From JACMNW01 sp031402355 (GTDB lineage: Bacteria; Pseudomonadota; Alphaproteobacteria; Rhodobacterales; Rhodobacteraceae), in contig JANNSG010000121.1 in NCBI GenBank assembly GCA_031402355.1, forward strand, positions 1 through 25,498: DNA of 25,498 nt, written 5' to 3'. Positions 14,790 through 22,082 of this stretch are shown in pieces; the first letter of the stretch is position 1, and each line of letters starts with the position of its first letter. Made by a program: the position numbers and the translations under genes. Below the pieces are notes generated by a model that saw nothing but the letters and a program-made list of their open reading frames with translations, was not told where the DNA came from and ran no database searches.

Positions 14790-16306
14790 ATATCCCCCAC
14801 CCGCAGAATGCGTTCAGCCGCGTTCCAGCCTGCCGCCCCGGTGATGCCGCCACCCGGATGATTGCCAGCACCTGCCAGCCAAAGCCCCGGCACGGGCGTG
14901 GAATATTGCGCGGCTTCAGGCAATGGGCGCAAAAACAGCATTTGTTCGACCGCAAGTTCGCCGTGGTGCCAGTTACCGCCGACCATGCCATAACGGGATT
15001 CTATATCGTATGGCATCAGCAGTTCGGCATGGGCAATCATGGCGCGAATACCAGGGGCGTTTGTTTCTAGCACCGCCAGCGTGTTTTCCAACATCTGCGC
15101 GCGGGCGGCATCGCGGCCTGCCTTTGGGTCGTGTGGCGCGAATTGCACGATGGCGGAAAGCGTGTGGCAGCCGTCTGGGGCAAAGCCTGCGTCATAGGCC
15201 GACGGCAGCACCGCTTCCAGCACGGGCGTTTTTGGCACCTCACCGTATTTTACGGCGTTGAAGCTATCCTCCACCACGCGAATGGACGGCGCGATAACAA
15301 GGCGAGATTTCAAATCCGCCCCACGGAAATCAGGCGTGCCTTTCAGCGCCAGATGCAACTTCGCCGCCCCGCCACGTGACCGGATATGATGCGTGCGCTT
15401 GTAAAAACCGGCATCCAGATGTTGCGGGCCAACCAACCTCTGAAATGTTGTGCGGGGGTTGATGGCAGAGATTATGAAATTGGCCCGCAGCTCCTCGCCC
15501 GTGGTAAGGGTCACGCCAACTGCGCGGTCGGCGTCGACAATCACGCGCGCGACCTTGGCATTCAATTGCAAAGACGCACCCGCCGCCACGACGGCGTGTT
15601 CCATAGCTGTTGCAACCGCCCCCATGCCGCCCTTTGGGGCAAAGATCGAGGCCCCCATCGACAGGCGGTTCAGAAGCAAGATCAATGAATTGGGCGAACG
15701 CGGCCCCAGCCACGCACCCAAAGTGGCGTCAAACGCCAGCGCGCCTTTCAAGCGGTCATCTGTCAGGTCATCGTCCAGCACATCGGCCACGTTGATTAGG
15801 ATCATCCTTAGAAATTCGCGAAATTCGTCCTTGCCCAGCATCCGCAGAGCAAGGCCGAACTTGGCCAGCCGCAGATATTCGTTGCCCACGCCCTTGGCGA
15901 TGCGGGGTGGCGTCAGGCTGCGAAACGGTGCAAGGGCATTCGCGAAAGCCGTCAGCCGTTTGTGCAAGGCGGCATAGGCGATGGTATCCGGCCCGCCCGA
16001 CAAGGACGCACCATCAAGGATCAGATGATCACCGGATATTGACAGCGCAGTTGTTACAAGAGGGGCTGAATGGGCCACGTCCAGCTTCATGCCTGCGACC
16101 AAACGTGGATCGAGCCCTTGATAGATATGTGCAAGCCCCGACACCCGAAACCCCGCCGCGAATTCGGCAGTTCCGGCACCACCGCCGACCGACGCTGCTG
16201 CCTCCAAAACCAGAACCTTGCGCCCAGACGCGGCAAGCTTGCCCGCACAGGCCAGTCCATTGGTGCCCGCCCCGATGATGATGGCATCATAAGACGGCAT
16301 AGGCAT
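14786..16306 (-). CDS. FAD-dependent oxidoreductase, phytoene-dehydrogenase-like (COG1233), copy 1
   Basis: The 506-residue flavoprotein has the dinucleotide-binding motif IIIGAGTNG at 9-17, the ribose-binding Glu in LVLEAAASVGGG, and a C-terminal FAD motif WLAGAGNHPGGGITGAAG starting near 476. This is the phytoene-desaturase-like class (COG1233, with eukaryotic PYROXD2), not a carotenoid gene by context: no crt neighbours exist. Members dehydrogenate C-C or C-N bonds. ATG 16306 is taken; GTG 16309 and ATG 16300 are alternatives. It overlaps the end of the related copy 2 gene by about 20 nt. The two proteins share the same domain plan and C-terminal motif and may be a diverged tandem duplicate acting as a heterodimer or in sequence. 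Confidence 0.85.
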   Translation of the reverse strand: MPMPSYDAIIIGAGTNGLACAGKLAASGRKVLVLEAAASVGGGAGTAEFAAGFRVSGLAHIYQGLDPRLVAGMKLDVAHSAPLVTTALSISGDHLILDGASLSGGPDTIAYAALHKRLTAFANALAPFRSLTPPRIAKGVGNEYLRLAKFGLALRMLGKDEFREFLRMILINVADVLDDDLTDDRLKGALAFDATLGAWLGPRSPNSLILLLNRLSMGASIFAPKGGMGAVATAMEHAVVAAGASLQLNAKVARVIVDADRAVGVTLTTGEELRANFIISAINPRTTFQRLVGPQHLDAGFYKRTHHIRSRGGAAKLHLALKGTPDFRGADLKSRLVIAPSIRVVEDSFNAVKYGEVPKTPVLEAVLPSAYDAGFAPDGCHTLSAIVQFAPHDPKAGRDAARAQMLENTLAVLETNAPGIRAMIAHAELLMPYDIESRYGMVGGNWHHGELAVEQMLFLRPLPEAAQYSTPVPGLWLAGAGNHPGGGITGAAGWNAAERILRVGDI

Positions 16307-17903
16307 CACTCATGTCTGTTCCCATGCGCGCATCGCGCAGAATTTCTGCCGCAGCATTGCGACCCGGCGCGCCCATCACGCCACCGCCGGGATGCGTGGA
16401 CGACCCGCAAATCCACAGATCCTTGATAGGTGAACGATAGTTCGCATATCCCGGAACGGGGCGGTTGAACAACAACTGATCAAAGGTCAATTCACCCTGG
16501 AAGATGTTGCCTTCGGTCAGGCCAACCTCTGCCTCAAGCTCCCTCGGGGTGCGCACTTCGGCATGCAGGATCAGGTTTTTGAAGCCGGGCGCATAGTGTT
16601 CGATCTGGTTGATGCAGGTTTGCCCGAAAGCATCACGGTCGGCATCGGTCCAGTCCCGCCCTTCAATCTTTGGCGGCGCGTATTGCACGAAACACGACAT
16701 GAAATGTTTGCCCGCAGGCACCATAGTCGGGTCAATCATCGTGGGGATCATCACATCCTGAAACGGATCAACGCTGAAATGGCCGGATTTCCAATCGTCA
16801 TAGGCGCGCTCCATCCGTTCAACGCTGTCGGTGAAATGCAGATCGCCCTTCAGGTTCGGCGCGCCCTCCGGCAGGGCGGTGAATTTCGGGGCCGCATCAA
16901 GTGCTATGTTCAGCTTGCCGGAGGAGCCACGAATTTTGAAATTCTTCACGCGTTTGACGAAGTTTCCGGGCAACTCCGCCTCATCGACATGTTTCAAGAA
17001 CGTCCGCTTCACATCCATGTTGGAAATCACGCGGGCGCCCATCACCTGATCGCCGCCGTCCAGCACCACACCCACCGCGCGGCCATTCTGCACAAGAATG
17101 CGCTCAACCCCTTTGCCCACCCGGACTTCACCGCCAGCAGCGGCAAGCGACGCATTCAACGCTTTGCTGATCGACCCCATGCCACCGCGCGCAAAGCCCC
17201 ATGCGCCGACATTGCCATCAACATCACCCATATAGTGATGGAGCAAAACATAGGCCGAACCGGGGCTCATTGGGCCAAGGGCGGTGCCAATTATGGCGGA
17301 TACGGCGAGGTAGGCTTTTATCACCGGCGACTCGAAATATTCATCCAAGTAGTCCGAAATGCTCATCGTCCAGAAGCGGATCATTTCGTAGATTTGGCGT
17401 TCAGACATCTGGAACATCTTGCGCCCCAGAAACGCCAGTTCTGACAGATCGCGCGGGCGAAAGCTGCTTGGGTCGGGTGGCGTGCGCATCAGTAGCGGGC
17501 GAATAAACCGGCAATGGCGCATGATATCGCGCGAATAACGGTCATAACTTTCGGCGTCGCGCGGCGAATGGCGGGCAAATTCGCGGCGGTTGGCATCATG
17601 GTCACGGAACATGCCAAGATAGCCACCGCCCTGTTGGAACACAGCCCCACCTTCATAGGGCAAGATTTGCAACCCGTGCTTGGGCAATTCCAGATCGCGC
17701 ATAATCTCGGGCCGGAACAGCGACGACACATAGGAGCAGTTGGAATAGATGAACCCCGGATAGAGGCTGCGCGATACCGCCGCCCCGCCGACCCAATCGT
17801 TCTTTTCCACCACACAAACCTTCATGCCTGCGCGAGCAAGGTAGCAGGCCGTGACCAACCCGTTATGCCCTGCCCCGATGATCACGGCGTCGTAAGTCAT
17901 CAT
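16287..17903 (-). CDS. FAD-dependent oxidoreductase, phytoene-dehydrogenase-like (COG1233), copy 2
   Basis: The 538-residue flavoprotein carries VIIGAGHNG at 7-15, the acidic ribose contact in VCVVEKNDWVGG, and the C-terminal motif WICGSSTHPGGGVMGAPG from about 497. The middle region contains GWSR-free substrate-domain sequence typical of COG1233 rather than monoamine oxidases. ATG 17903 (with a second ATG at 17900) begins on the last base of the aminotransferase TGA, implying translational coupling. The C-terminus ends beyond the start of copy 1. In this setting a dehydrogenation of an amine or of a carbon chain next to a nitrogen is plausible, but the reaction is not shown by the sequence. 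Confidence 0.85.
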   Translation of the reverse strand: MMTYDAVIIGAGHNGLVTACYLARAGMKVCVVEKNDWVGGAAVSRSLYPGFIYSNCSYVSSLFRPEIMRDLELPKHGLQILPYEGGAVFQQGGGYLGMFRDHDANRREFARHSPRDAESYDRYSRDIMRHCRFIRPLLMRTPPDPSSFRPRDLSELAFLGRKMFQMSERQIYEMIRFWTMSISDYLDEYFESPVIKAYLAVSAIIGTALGPMSPGSAYVLLHHYMGDVDGNVGAWGFARGGMGSISKALNASLAAAGGEVRVGKGVERILVQNGRAVGVVLDGGDQVMGARVISNMDVKRTFLKHVDEAELPGNFVKRVKNFKIRGSSGKLNIALDAAPKFTALPEGAPNLKGDLHFTDSVERMERAYDDWKSGHFSVDPFQDVMIPTMIDPTMVPAGKHFMSCFVQYAPPKIEGRDWTDADRDAFGQTCINQIEHYAPGFKNLILHAEVRTPRELEAEVGLTEGNIFQGELTFDQLLFNRPVPGYANYRSPIKDLWICGSSTHPGGGVMGAPGRNAAAEILRDARMGTDMSDAYAVL

Positions 17904-19273
17904 CAGCCGCCGATATTGCCTTTGACCGCGCTTAATGCAGCCTCGCCATGTTCCAGCGTCAGATCAACGGCGGTTTCCACGGCTTTTAGTGTATCGGTCA
18001 GGCAAGACGCCTCATGCCCGTGGGCTTCGCACATAAACCAGGGCTCGCGGCTGTCGGGCTCAACGATCACGCCCAGATCATGCAGGAAATAGGCCATTTG
18101 ATCGTAGAACGAATAGTCCGATGCCTTCCACGCCCGGTAATTATCGGGTGGCGATTCCGCAAAGAACAGCCCGAACATCGACGAATGCCCGGTATAGGAA
18201 TGCACGATACCGCGCGCGTTCAGGATCGTTGAGATGCCCGCTTTCAACGCCTCACCGTAATTGGCAAGCGTTTCCAGCGCCGGGGTTTCATCCAAGATGC
18301 GCAGGCATTCTTCGGCCGCCGCCAGTGACACCGAATGCGCAGTATAGGTGCCGCCATGTGACGCCCCGCCGTATCGGAAACTGCGCATGACTTCTTCGCG
18401 GCCCGCGACCAACGCGATGGGATAGCCGTTCGCCACCGCCTTGGCGAAGGTGGTGATGTCCGGCACCACGCCCATGATGCCCTGAATGCCACCTTTGCCA
18501 ACGCGGAAGCCCGATTTCACCTCGTCGATAATCAGCATCACGCCGTATTCGGTACACAGCCTGCGCGCCAAGTGCACATATTCGACCTGCGCCATGATCC
18601 CGCAGCAGTTGCCTTGGATGGGTTCGATCAGCATTGCGGCCAACGTGTTGCCATGACGCAGAAACGTGTCTTCCAGCCGCTGGAAATCATTCATCGGCAC
18701 CAGATGCGCCAGTTCTTTCAGGGTTTGCGGAATGCCTTTGCCATAGGACACAACTTCGGGATCACGGTTCGATCCGTGCTCCCACTCTTCCACATTCGCC
18801 ATCCACATCGCGGCGTCGAACAGCCCGTGATAGCCGCCTTCAACCAACAGGTAGTTATCCCGGCCAGTATGGGCACGGGCAAGGCGCAAGGCGGCCATCA
18901 CAGCCTCGGTCCCCGAATTGGAAAACCGCACCAATTCGGCGGCAGGCACCATCTTGGCAACTCGGTCGGCGACGATCAATTCGCGTTCCGTTGACAGTGC
19001 AAAAACACCGCCCACCTGCATGCCGCGCATGGCCGCTGCATCGACCCGGTCATCGGCATAGCCAAGGATTGCGGGGCCATAGCCAAGGCGATAGTCGACA
19101 TAGGAATTGTCATCAATATCCCATGTCCGCCCGCCTTTGCCGTGACTGACATAGATCGTGCGATCATCGCCCCAATAGCGGAAAGTGGATGATACGCCCA
19201 AGGGCAGCCGCTTGACCGCGCGTTGAAACTGGGCGTTGGAGTTTGTCAGGTTTCGGTGCGGAAGCAGGGTCAT
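17903..19273 (-). CDS. Class-III PLP aminotransferase, glutamate-1-semialdehyde-aminomutase-like
   Basis: The 456-residue enzyme shows the fold-type I class-III pattern: phosphate-binding SGT at 120-122, GYHG at 147-150, the pyridine-ring aspartate D250 in IIDEVKSGFR, and the PLP-binding lysine K278 in TTFAKAVANGYP. It resembles glutamate-1-semialdehyde 2,1-aminomutase, but at 456 residues it is longer than HemL and sits in a catabolic operon, so a transaminase or aminomutase acting on an amine or beta/omega-amino acid is likelier than haem synthesis. It is the first gene of the minus-strand array, facing the TetR-family regulator across 163 bp. Its ribosome-binding site is weak. Its position suggests it defines a key step of the pathway. 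Confidence 0.88.
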   Translation of the reverse strand: MTLLPHRNLTNSNAQFQRAVKRLPLGVSSTFRYWGDDRTIYVSHGKGGRTWDIDDNSYVDYRLGYGPAILGYADDRVDAAAMRGMQVGGVFALSTERELIVADRVAKMVPAAELVRFSNSGTEAVMAALRLARAHTGRDNYLLVEGGYHGLFDAAMWMANVEEWEHGSNRDPEVVSYGKGIPQTLKELAHLVPMNDFQRLEDTFLRHGNTLAAMLIEPIQGNCCGIMAQVEYVHLARRLCTEYGVMLIIDEVKSGFRVGKGGIQGIMGVVPDITTFAKAVANGYPIALVAGREEVMRSFRYGGASHGGTYTAHSVSLAAAEECLRILDETPALETLANYGEALKAGISTILNARGIVHSYTGHSSMFGLFFAESPPDNYRAWKASDYSFYDQMAYFLHDLGVIVEPDSREPWFMCEAHGHEASCLTDTLKAVETAVDLTLEHGEAALSAVKGNIGG

Positions 19274-19436
19274 TGAGGACGTCTCGCATGGCTTTGGACA
19301 GGATCATCCGGTTCGGATTCAGGGTCGCAAAATTCTGACTGGTCTGTCAATCAGAATCCGCTCATGGCAAATTTTCTGCTTTTCTTGGCGCGACGATGCC
19401 GTAAACAGAGCCGTCCAGACCGTGGGAGAAACCCCT
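19274..19436. promoter_or_regulatory. Divergent promoter/operator region between aminotransferase operon and TetR-family regulator
   Basis: This 163-bp gap must hold the promoters of both the large minus-strand operon and the regulator. A minus-strand TTGACA (19350-19345) could be a -35 box, but no good -10 box stands at 16-18 nt. The candidate operator at 19332-19357 overlaps it, which would allow repression by promoter blocking. Start sites are not identified. Confidence 0.55.
19332..19357. promoter_or_regulatory. Candidate operator for the divergent BetI-like regulator
   Basis: ATTCTGA (19332-19338) and TCAGAAT (19351-19357) form a perfect 7-bp inverted repeat with a 12-bp spacer. A second, overlapping dyad TGAC-N6-GTCA lies at 19336-19349. 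Such short dyads between a TetR-family gene and its target are usual binding sites. The site covers the TTGACA element of the opposite strand. Protection or shift data are lacking; this is inference. Confidence 0.45.
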
Positions 19437-20096
19437 TTGCAAGACGATGCTACAAAGTCCGATCCACCGCGCCGCAAGCTTTCGCGTGATGCGCGGCGCA
19501 CGCAGTTGATGGATGCCACGATCGAAGTTCTGGCGCAGCGCGGCTACGCTCGCACAACCCTGACCGAAGTGGCCAATCGGGCCGGGCTGTCGCATGGGTT
19601 GGTCAACTTTCACTTTCAGACCAAAGAAAAATTGCTGACGGAAACGCTGCTTTATCTGGCTGAGGAGTATCGCCAGAATTGGCTTGCCGCGCTTGACAGT
19701 GCGGGCAGCAGTGCGGCACGCCAACTGGATGCTCTGATCCGCGCCGATTTCAATCCTGATATCTGCACGCCTGGCAAACTGTCGGCCTGGTGTTCGTTCT
19801 GGGGCGAGGCGCAAAGCCGACCGATGTATCAAGATTGCTGCGGTTCAAACGATCTGGCCTACAACGCGCAGATGGAAGCGATCTGCGCGCTTCTGTTGCA
19901 AGAGGCAGGCAGCACAGGCGCGCCGCAGCGGGTAGCACGGGTGTTGCGGGTGACCGTCGAAGGCGTCTGGCTGGACATGATGACGATGAATGCGCCCTAC
20001 GATCGCGCAGAGGCGCTGGCGACTGTTTATTGTTGTGCGCATTCGCTTTTCCCGAAACATTTCTCACCCGCTGGGCTTCTGGGTGAGGGCCTGTAA
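19437..20096 (+). CDS. TetR/AcrR-family transcriptional regulator, BetI-like
   Basis: The helix-turn-helix is at about residues 37-58 of the chosen product (TTLTEVANRAGLSHGLVNFHF), preceded by RRTQLMDATIEVLAQRGY. The ligand domain has BetI-type features: SAWCSFWGEAQSRPMY and EGVWLDMM. BetI represses choline-to-betaine genes and responds to choline; BetI-like paralogues often govern other quaternary-amine or amine pathways. The frame opens far upstream at 19236, but TTG 19437 has GGGAGA 7 nt before it and gives 219 residues, close to the family. GTG 19422 is an alternative; the true start is uncertain. It is the only supported plus-strand gene, divergent from the operon, and ends 4 nt from the convergent oxidoreductase gene. 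It probably represses the operon until a substrate binds. Confidence 0.87.
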   Translation: MQDDATKSDPPRRKLSRDARRTQLMDATIEVLAQRGYARTTLTEVANRAGLSHGLVNFHFQTKEKLLTETLLYLAEEYRQNWLAALDSAGSSAARQLDALIRADFNPDICTPGKLSAWCSFWGEAQSRPMYQDCCGSNDLAYNAQMEAICALLLQEAGSTGAPQRVARVLRVTVEGVWLDMMTMNAPYDRAEALATVYCCAHSLFPKHFSPAGLLGEGL

Positions 20097-20100
20097 CGGG

Positions 20101-21159
20101 TCAGATAACCGGAAGATCCAAGCAGCCCCTGCCATTGGATTGTACTGCCAGATCCAAGACCTTCTGCAATGCTGCACCGCGTTCGAAGTCCGGCAGCACC
20201 TTGGTGCCCGCGCGAATGGCCGCGATGAAGCGCTGGAAATTTGTCTCTACCTCTGGCACGTGCACATTCTGCCAGGCGGCGGTCAGCCTGTCGTCACCGA
20301 TGCAGGCACGCAGTGAGCTGACATTGTTTTCATAGGCCACGTCGAGGCCGCCTTTAAGCCCGAAAATCCGCAAACGCAGATCGTTAAAATGCCCCGTGGC
20401 CATACGGCTGGCGTGAATCACACCTGCGGCACCGTTTTCCAGCCGCAGATGCATGGTAAAGCTGTCATTTGCGTCCAGCACATAGTCGCCGATGCGGCCC
20501 CCCGGCGCCTTGTCGAACGTGGTCAGTCGGCACGACACATGCGAAGCCCCTGCCCCCGCTACCAGTGTCGCAAAATCCAAAATATGGACACCAATATCGC
20601 CCAGCACGCCAAGTGAGCCATGCGCGGTCGATAGCCGCCACAACCACTGCGTTTCCGTCGACCATTCTCCCCAGGCGGGTTGGGTAAGCCAACTTTGCAG
20701 GTATGACGCCTCGAAATGCCGCACATCGCCTATTGCCCCGTCAGCCACCATGCCGGCCGCATGCATCAGGGCTGGGCCGTTGCGATAGGTCAGGTTGACC
20801 ATGTTGACGACACCCGACGCCTTTGCCGCTGCAGCCATTTCTGCGGCATGCGGGTAGTTGGTGGCCAATGGTTTTTCGCACAACACATGCTTGCCCGCAG
20901 CCAACATCGGCATGGTTGTCGGGTAATGAACGGGATCAGGCGTCACATTCGAGACGGCATCGAACTGGCCCCAGTCAAGGGCTTCGGAAATCGTAGCGAA
21001 ACCCGTTTTTATGCCATGTTTGGCATTGAAAGCCGCCAGCCGCTCAGCGTTGGTATCGACACCTGCCACCAAGCTTACGCCGGGGATTTCGGCATAGGCC
21101 TCGGCATGGGTATTGGCCATGCCTCCAGTACCAAGGATCAGAACACGGATCGGGGTCAT
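20101..21159 (-). CDS. Gfo/Idh/MocA-family NAD(P)-dependent oxidoreductase (second copy)
   Basis: The 352-residue protein has the Rossmann motif LILGTGGMA at 7-15 and the catalytic-lysine signature EKP at 95-97 in HVLCEKPLAT. The C-terminal domain contains GSLGVLGDIGVHILD, the usual G-D-G-H region whose Asp and His contact substrate. It is clearly diverged from the copy at 4.3-5.4 kb. ATG 21159 has a strong GAGGAGG ribosome-binding site and overlaps the ThuA-like stop by ATGA, so the two are coupled. It is probably a sugar or polyol dehydrogenase, consistent with the adjoining polyol operon. It converges with the regulator gene, with only 4 nt between stops and no clear terminator. Confidence 0.92.
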   Translation of the reverse strand: MTPIRVLILGTGGMANTHAEAYAEIPGVSLVAGVDTNAERLAAFNAKHGIKTGFATISEALDWGQFDAVSNVTPDPVHYPTTMPMLAAGKHVLCEKPLATNYPHAAEMAAAAKASGVVNMVNLTYRNGPALMHAAGMVADGAIGDVRHFEASYLQSWLTQPAWGEWSTETQWLWRLSTAHGSLGVLGDIGVHILDFATLVAGAGASHVSCRLTTFDKAPGGRIGDYVLDANDSFTMHLRLENGAAGVIHASRMATGHFNDLRLRIFGLKGGLDVAYENNVSSLRACIGDDRLTAAWQNVHVPEVETNFQRFIAAIRAGTKVLPDFERGAALQKVLDLAVQSNGRGCLDLPVI

Positions 21160-21941
21160 CGCAGGCCCTCCTCACCGTCATGGTGCAGGCGCGGACCACG
21201 TTCCATGAGCGGCTCAAGTGCGACAGAAACCGGCACATTAGGCGCGGCGGTCGGATCAGCAATGCGTTTGGCCGGGTTATGTGCCCATTTCACCGCATTG
21301 CGCAGCACGGTGTGAATGTTGGCATCGTGGTAGGTCGGGTAGGCTTCATGGCCGGGGCGGAAGTAAAACACGTTGCCCGCACCACGCTTGTAGGTGACGC
21401 CCGACCGGAACACCTCGCCGCCCTGAAACCAACTGATGAACACGGTTTCCAAAGGGTCGGGAATACCAAACGGCTCGCCATACATTTCTTCGTTTTCCAG
21501 CTCGAAATGGTCCGGCAACCCGGCCGCAATCGGGTGATTGCGCGACGTCAGCCACAGACGTTCCCGCTCCCCCGCTTCGCGCCATGTCAGGTTGCAAGGC
21601 GTGCCCATCAGGCGTTTGAAAATCTTTGAGAAATGCCCAGAATGCAGCACGATCAGACCCATGCCGGACCAGACCTGTTCGGCCACACGTTCAACGACCG
21701 CGTCATCCACTTGCCCATGGGCCGCATGACCCCACCACAGCAGTACATCAGTTTGCGCCAATCGGGCAGCGGGCAAGCCATGGTCGGGCTCTTGCAACGT
21801 GGCGGTGGTGGCCGTGATTGCGGCATCGCCATTCAACGCATCGGCGATGCACTGATGCATGCCTTTGGGATATAGGTCAGAGACAACCTTATTGGTTTGC
21901 TCATGCACGTTTTCGCCCCAGACAACTGCGCGGATCGTCAT
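21156..21941 (-). CDS. ThuA-like domain protein (second copy)
   Basis: The 261-residue protein opens with IRAVVWGENVHEQ, a typical ThuA start, and has LLWWGHAAHG, GLIVLHSGHFSK around the elbow position, and GAGNVFYFRPGHEAYPTYH in the C-terminal half. This GHE-x-YPT pattern belongs to the longer ThuA subgroup and differs from the 215-residue copy at 3.6 kb. ATG 21941 follows GGAGA at suitable spacing; the frame is open further up to 22022 without a conserved start. It is translationally coupled to the Gfo/Idh/MocA gene and follows mtlK after 141 nt that hold a palindromic candidate operator. The likely role is with its partner in modified-sugar metabolism; the reaction is not known. Confidence 0.88.
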   Translation of the reverse strand: MTIRAVVWGENVHEQTNKVVSDLYPKGMHQCIADALNGDAAITATTATLQEPDHGLPAARLAQTDVLLWWGHAAHGQVDDAVVERVAEQVWSGMGLIVLHSGHFSKIFKRLMGTPCNLTWREAGERERLWLTSRNHPIAAGLPDHFELENEEMYGEPFGIPDPLETVFISWFQGGEVFRSGVTYKRGAGNVFYFRPGHEAYPTYHDANIHTVLRNAVKWAHNPAKRIADPTAAPNVPVSVALEPLMERGPRLHHDGEEGLR

Positions 21942-22019
21942 GCCTAATCTCCGTTGGATGAAAGCCAAAATCCTGACTTCACCCCGAAGGCTAATTGAGG
22001 TCGGCGTTATCGTCCAGCC

Positions 22020-22031
22020 CAAAGCGCTTTG
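22020..22031. promoter_or_regulatory. 12-bp perfect palindrome CAAAGCGCTTTG, LacI-family-type operator candidate
   Basis: The palindrome has a central CG and AAAG/CTTT arms, the form usual for LacI/GalR-family sugar regulators. It lies 79 nt upstream of the ThuA-like start and 52 nt past the mtlK stop, so it could give the ThuA-Gfo pair its own regulated promoter. No LacI-family gene is in the window; one may lie beyond the right edge. Confidence 0.4.
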
Positions 22032-22082
22032 AAAGCCGCTAAGACTGACGATCTGCTCGGACCTTGGTCAACCGGAAACTGG

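Noticed and set aside
16563..17444. Plus-strand open frame of 293 codons opposite the FAD oxidoreductase
   Set aside because: Antisense shadow of a conserved flavoprotein, without its own ribosome-binding site or domain.
14786..17903. Carotenoid biosynthesis (crtI) assignment for the phytoene-dehydrogenase-like genes
   Set aside because: No crtB, crtE or other crt genes are near, and the operon content points to amine catabolism; COG1233 includes many non-carotenoid enzymes.
20063..20087. Possible terminator between the converging regulator and oxidoreductase genes (CTCACCC/GGGTGAG, 11-nt loop)
   Set aside because: The 7-bp stem lies inside the regulator coding region and has no T-tract on either strand.
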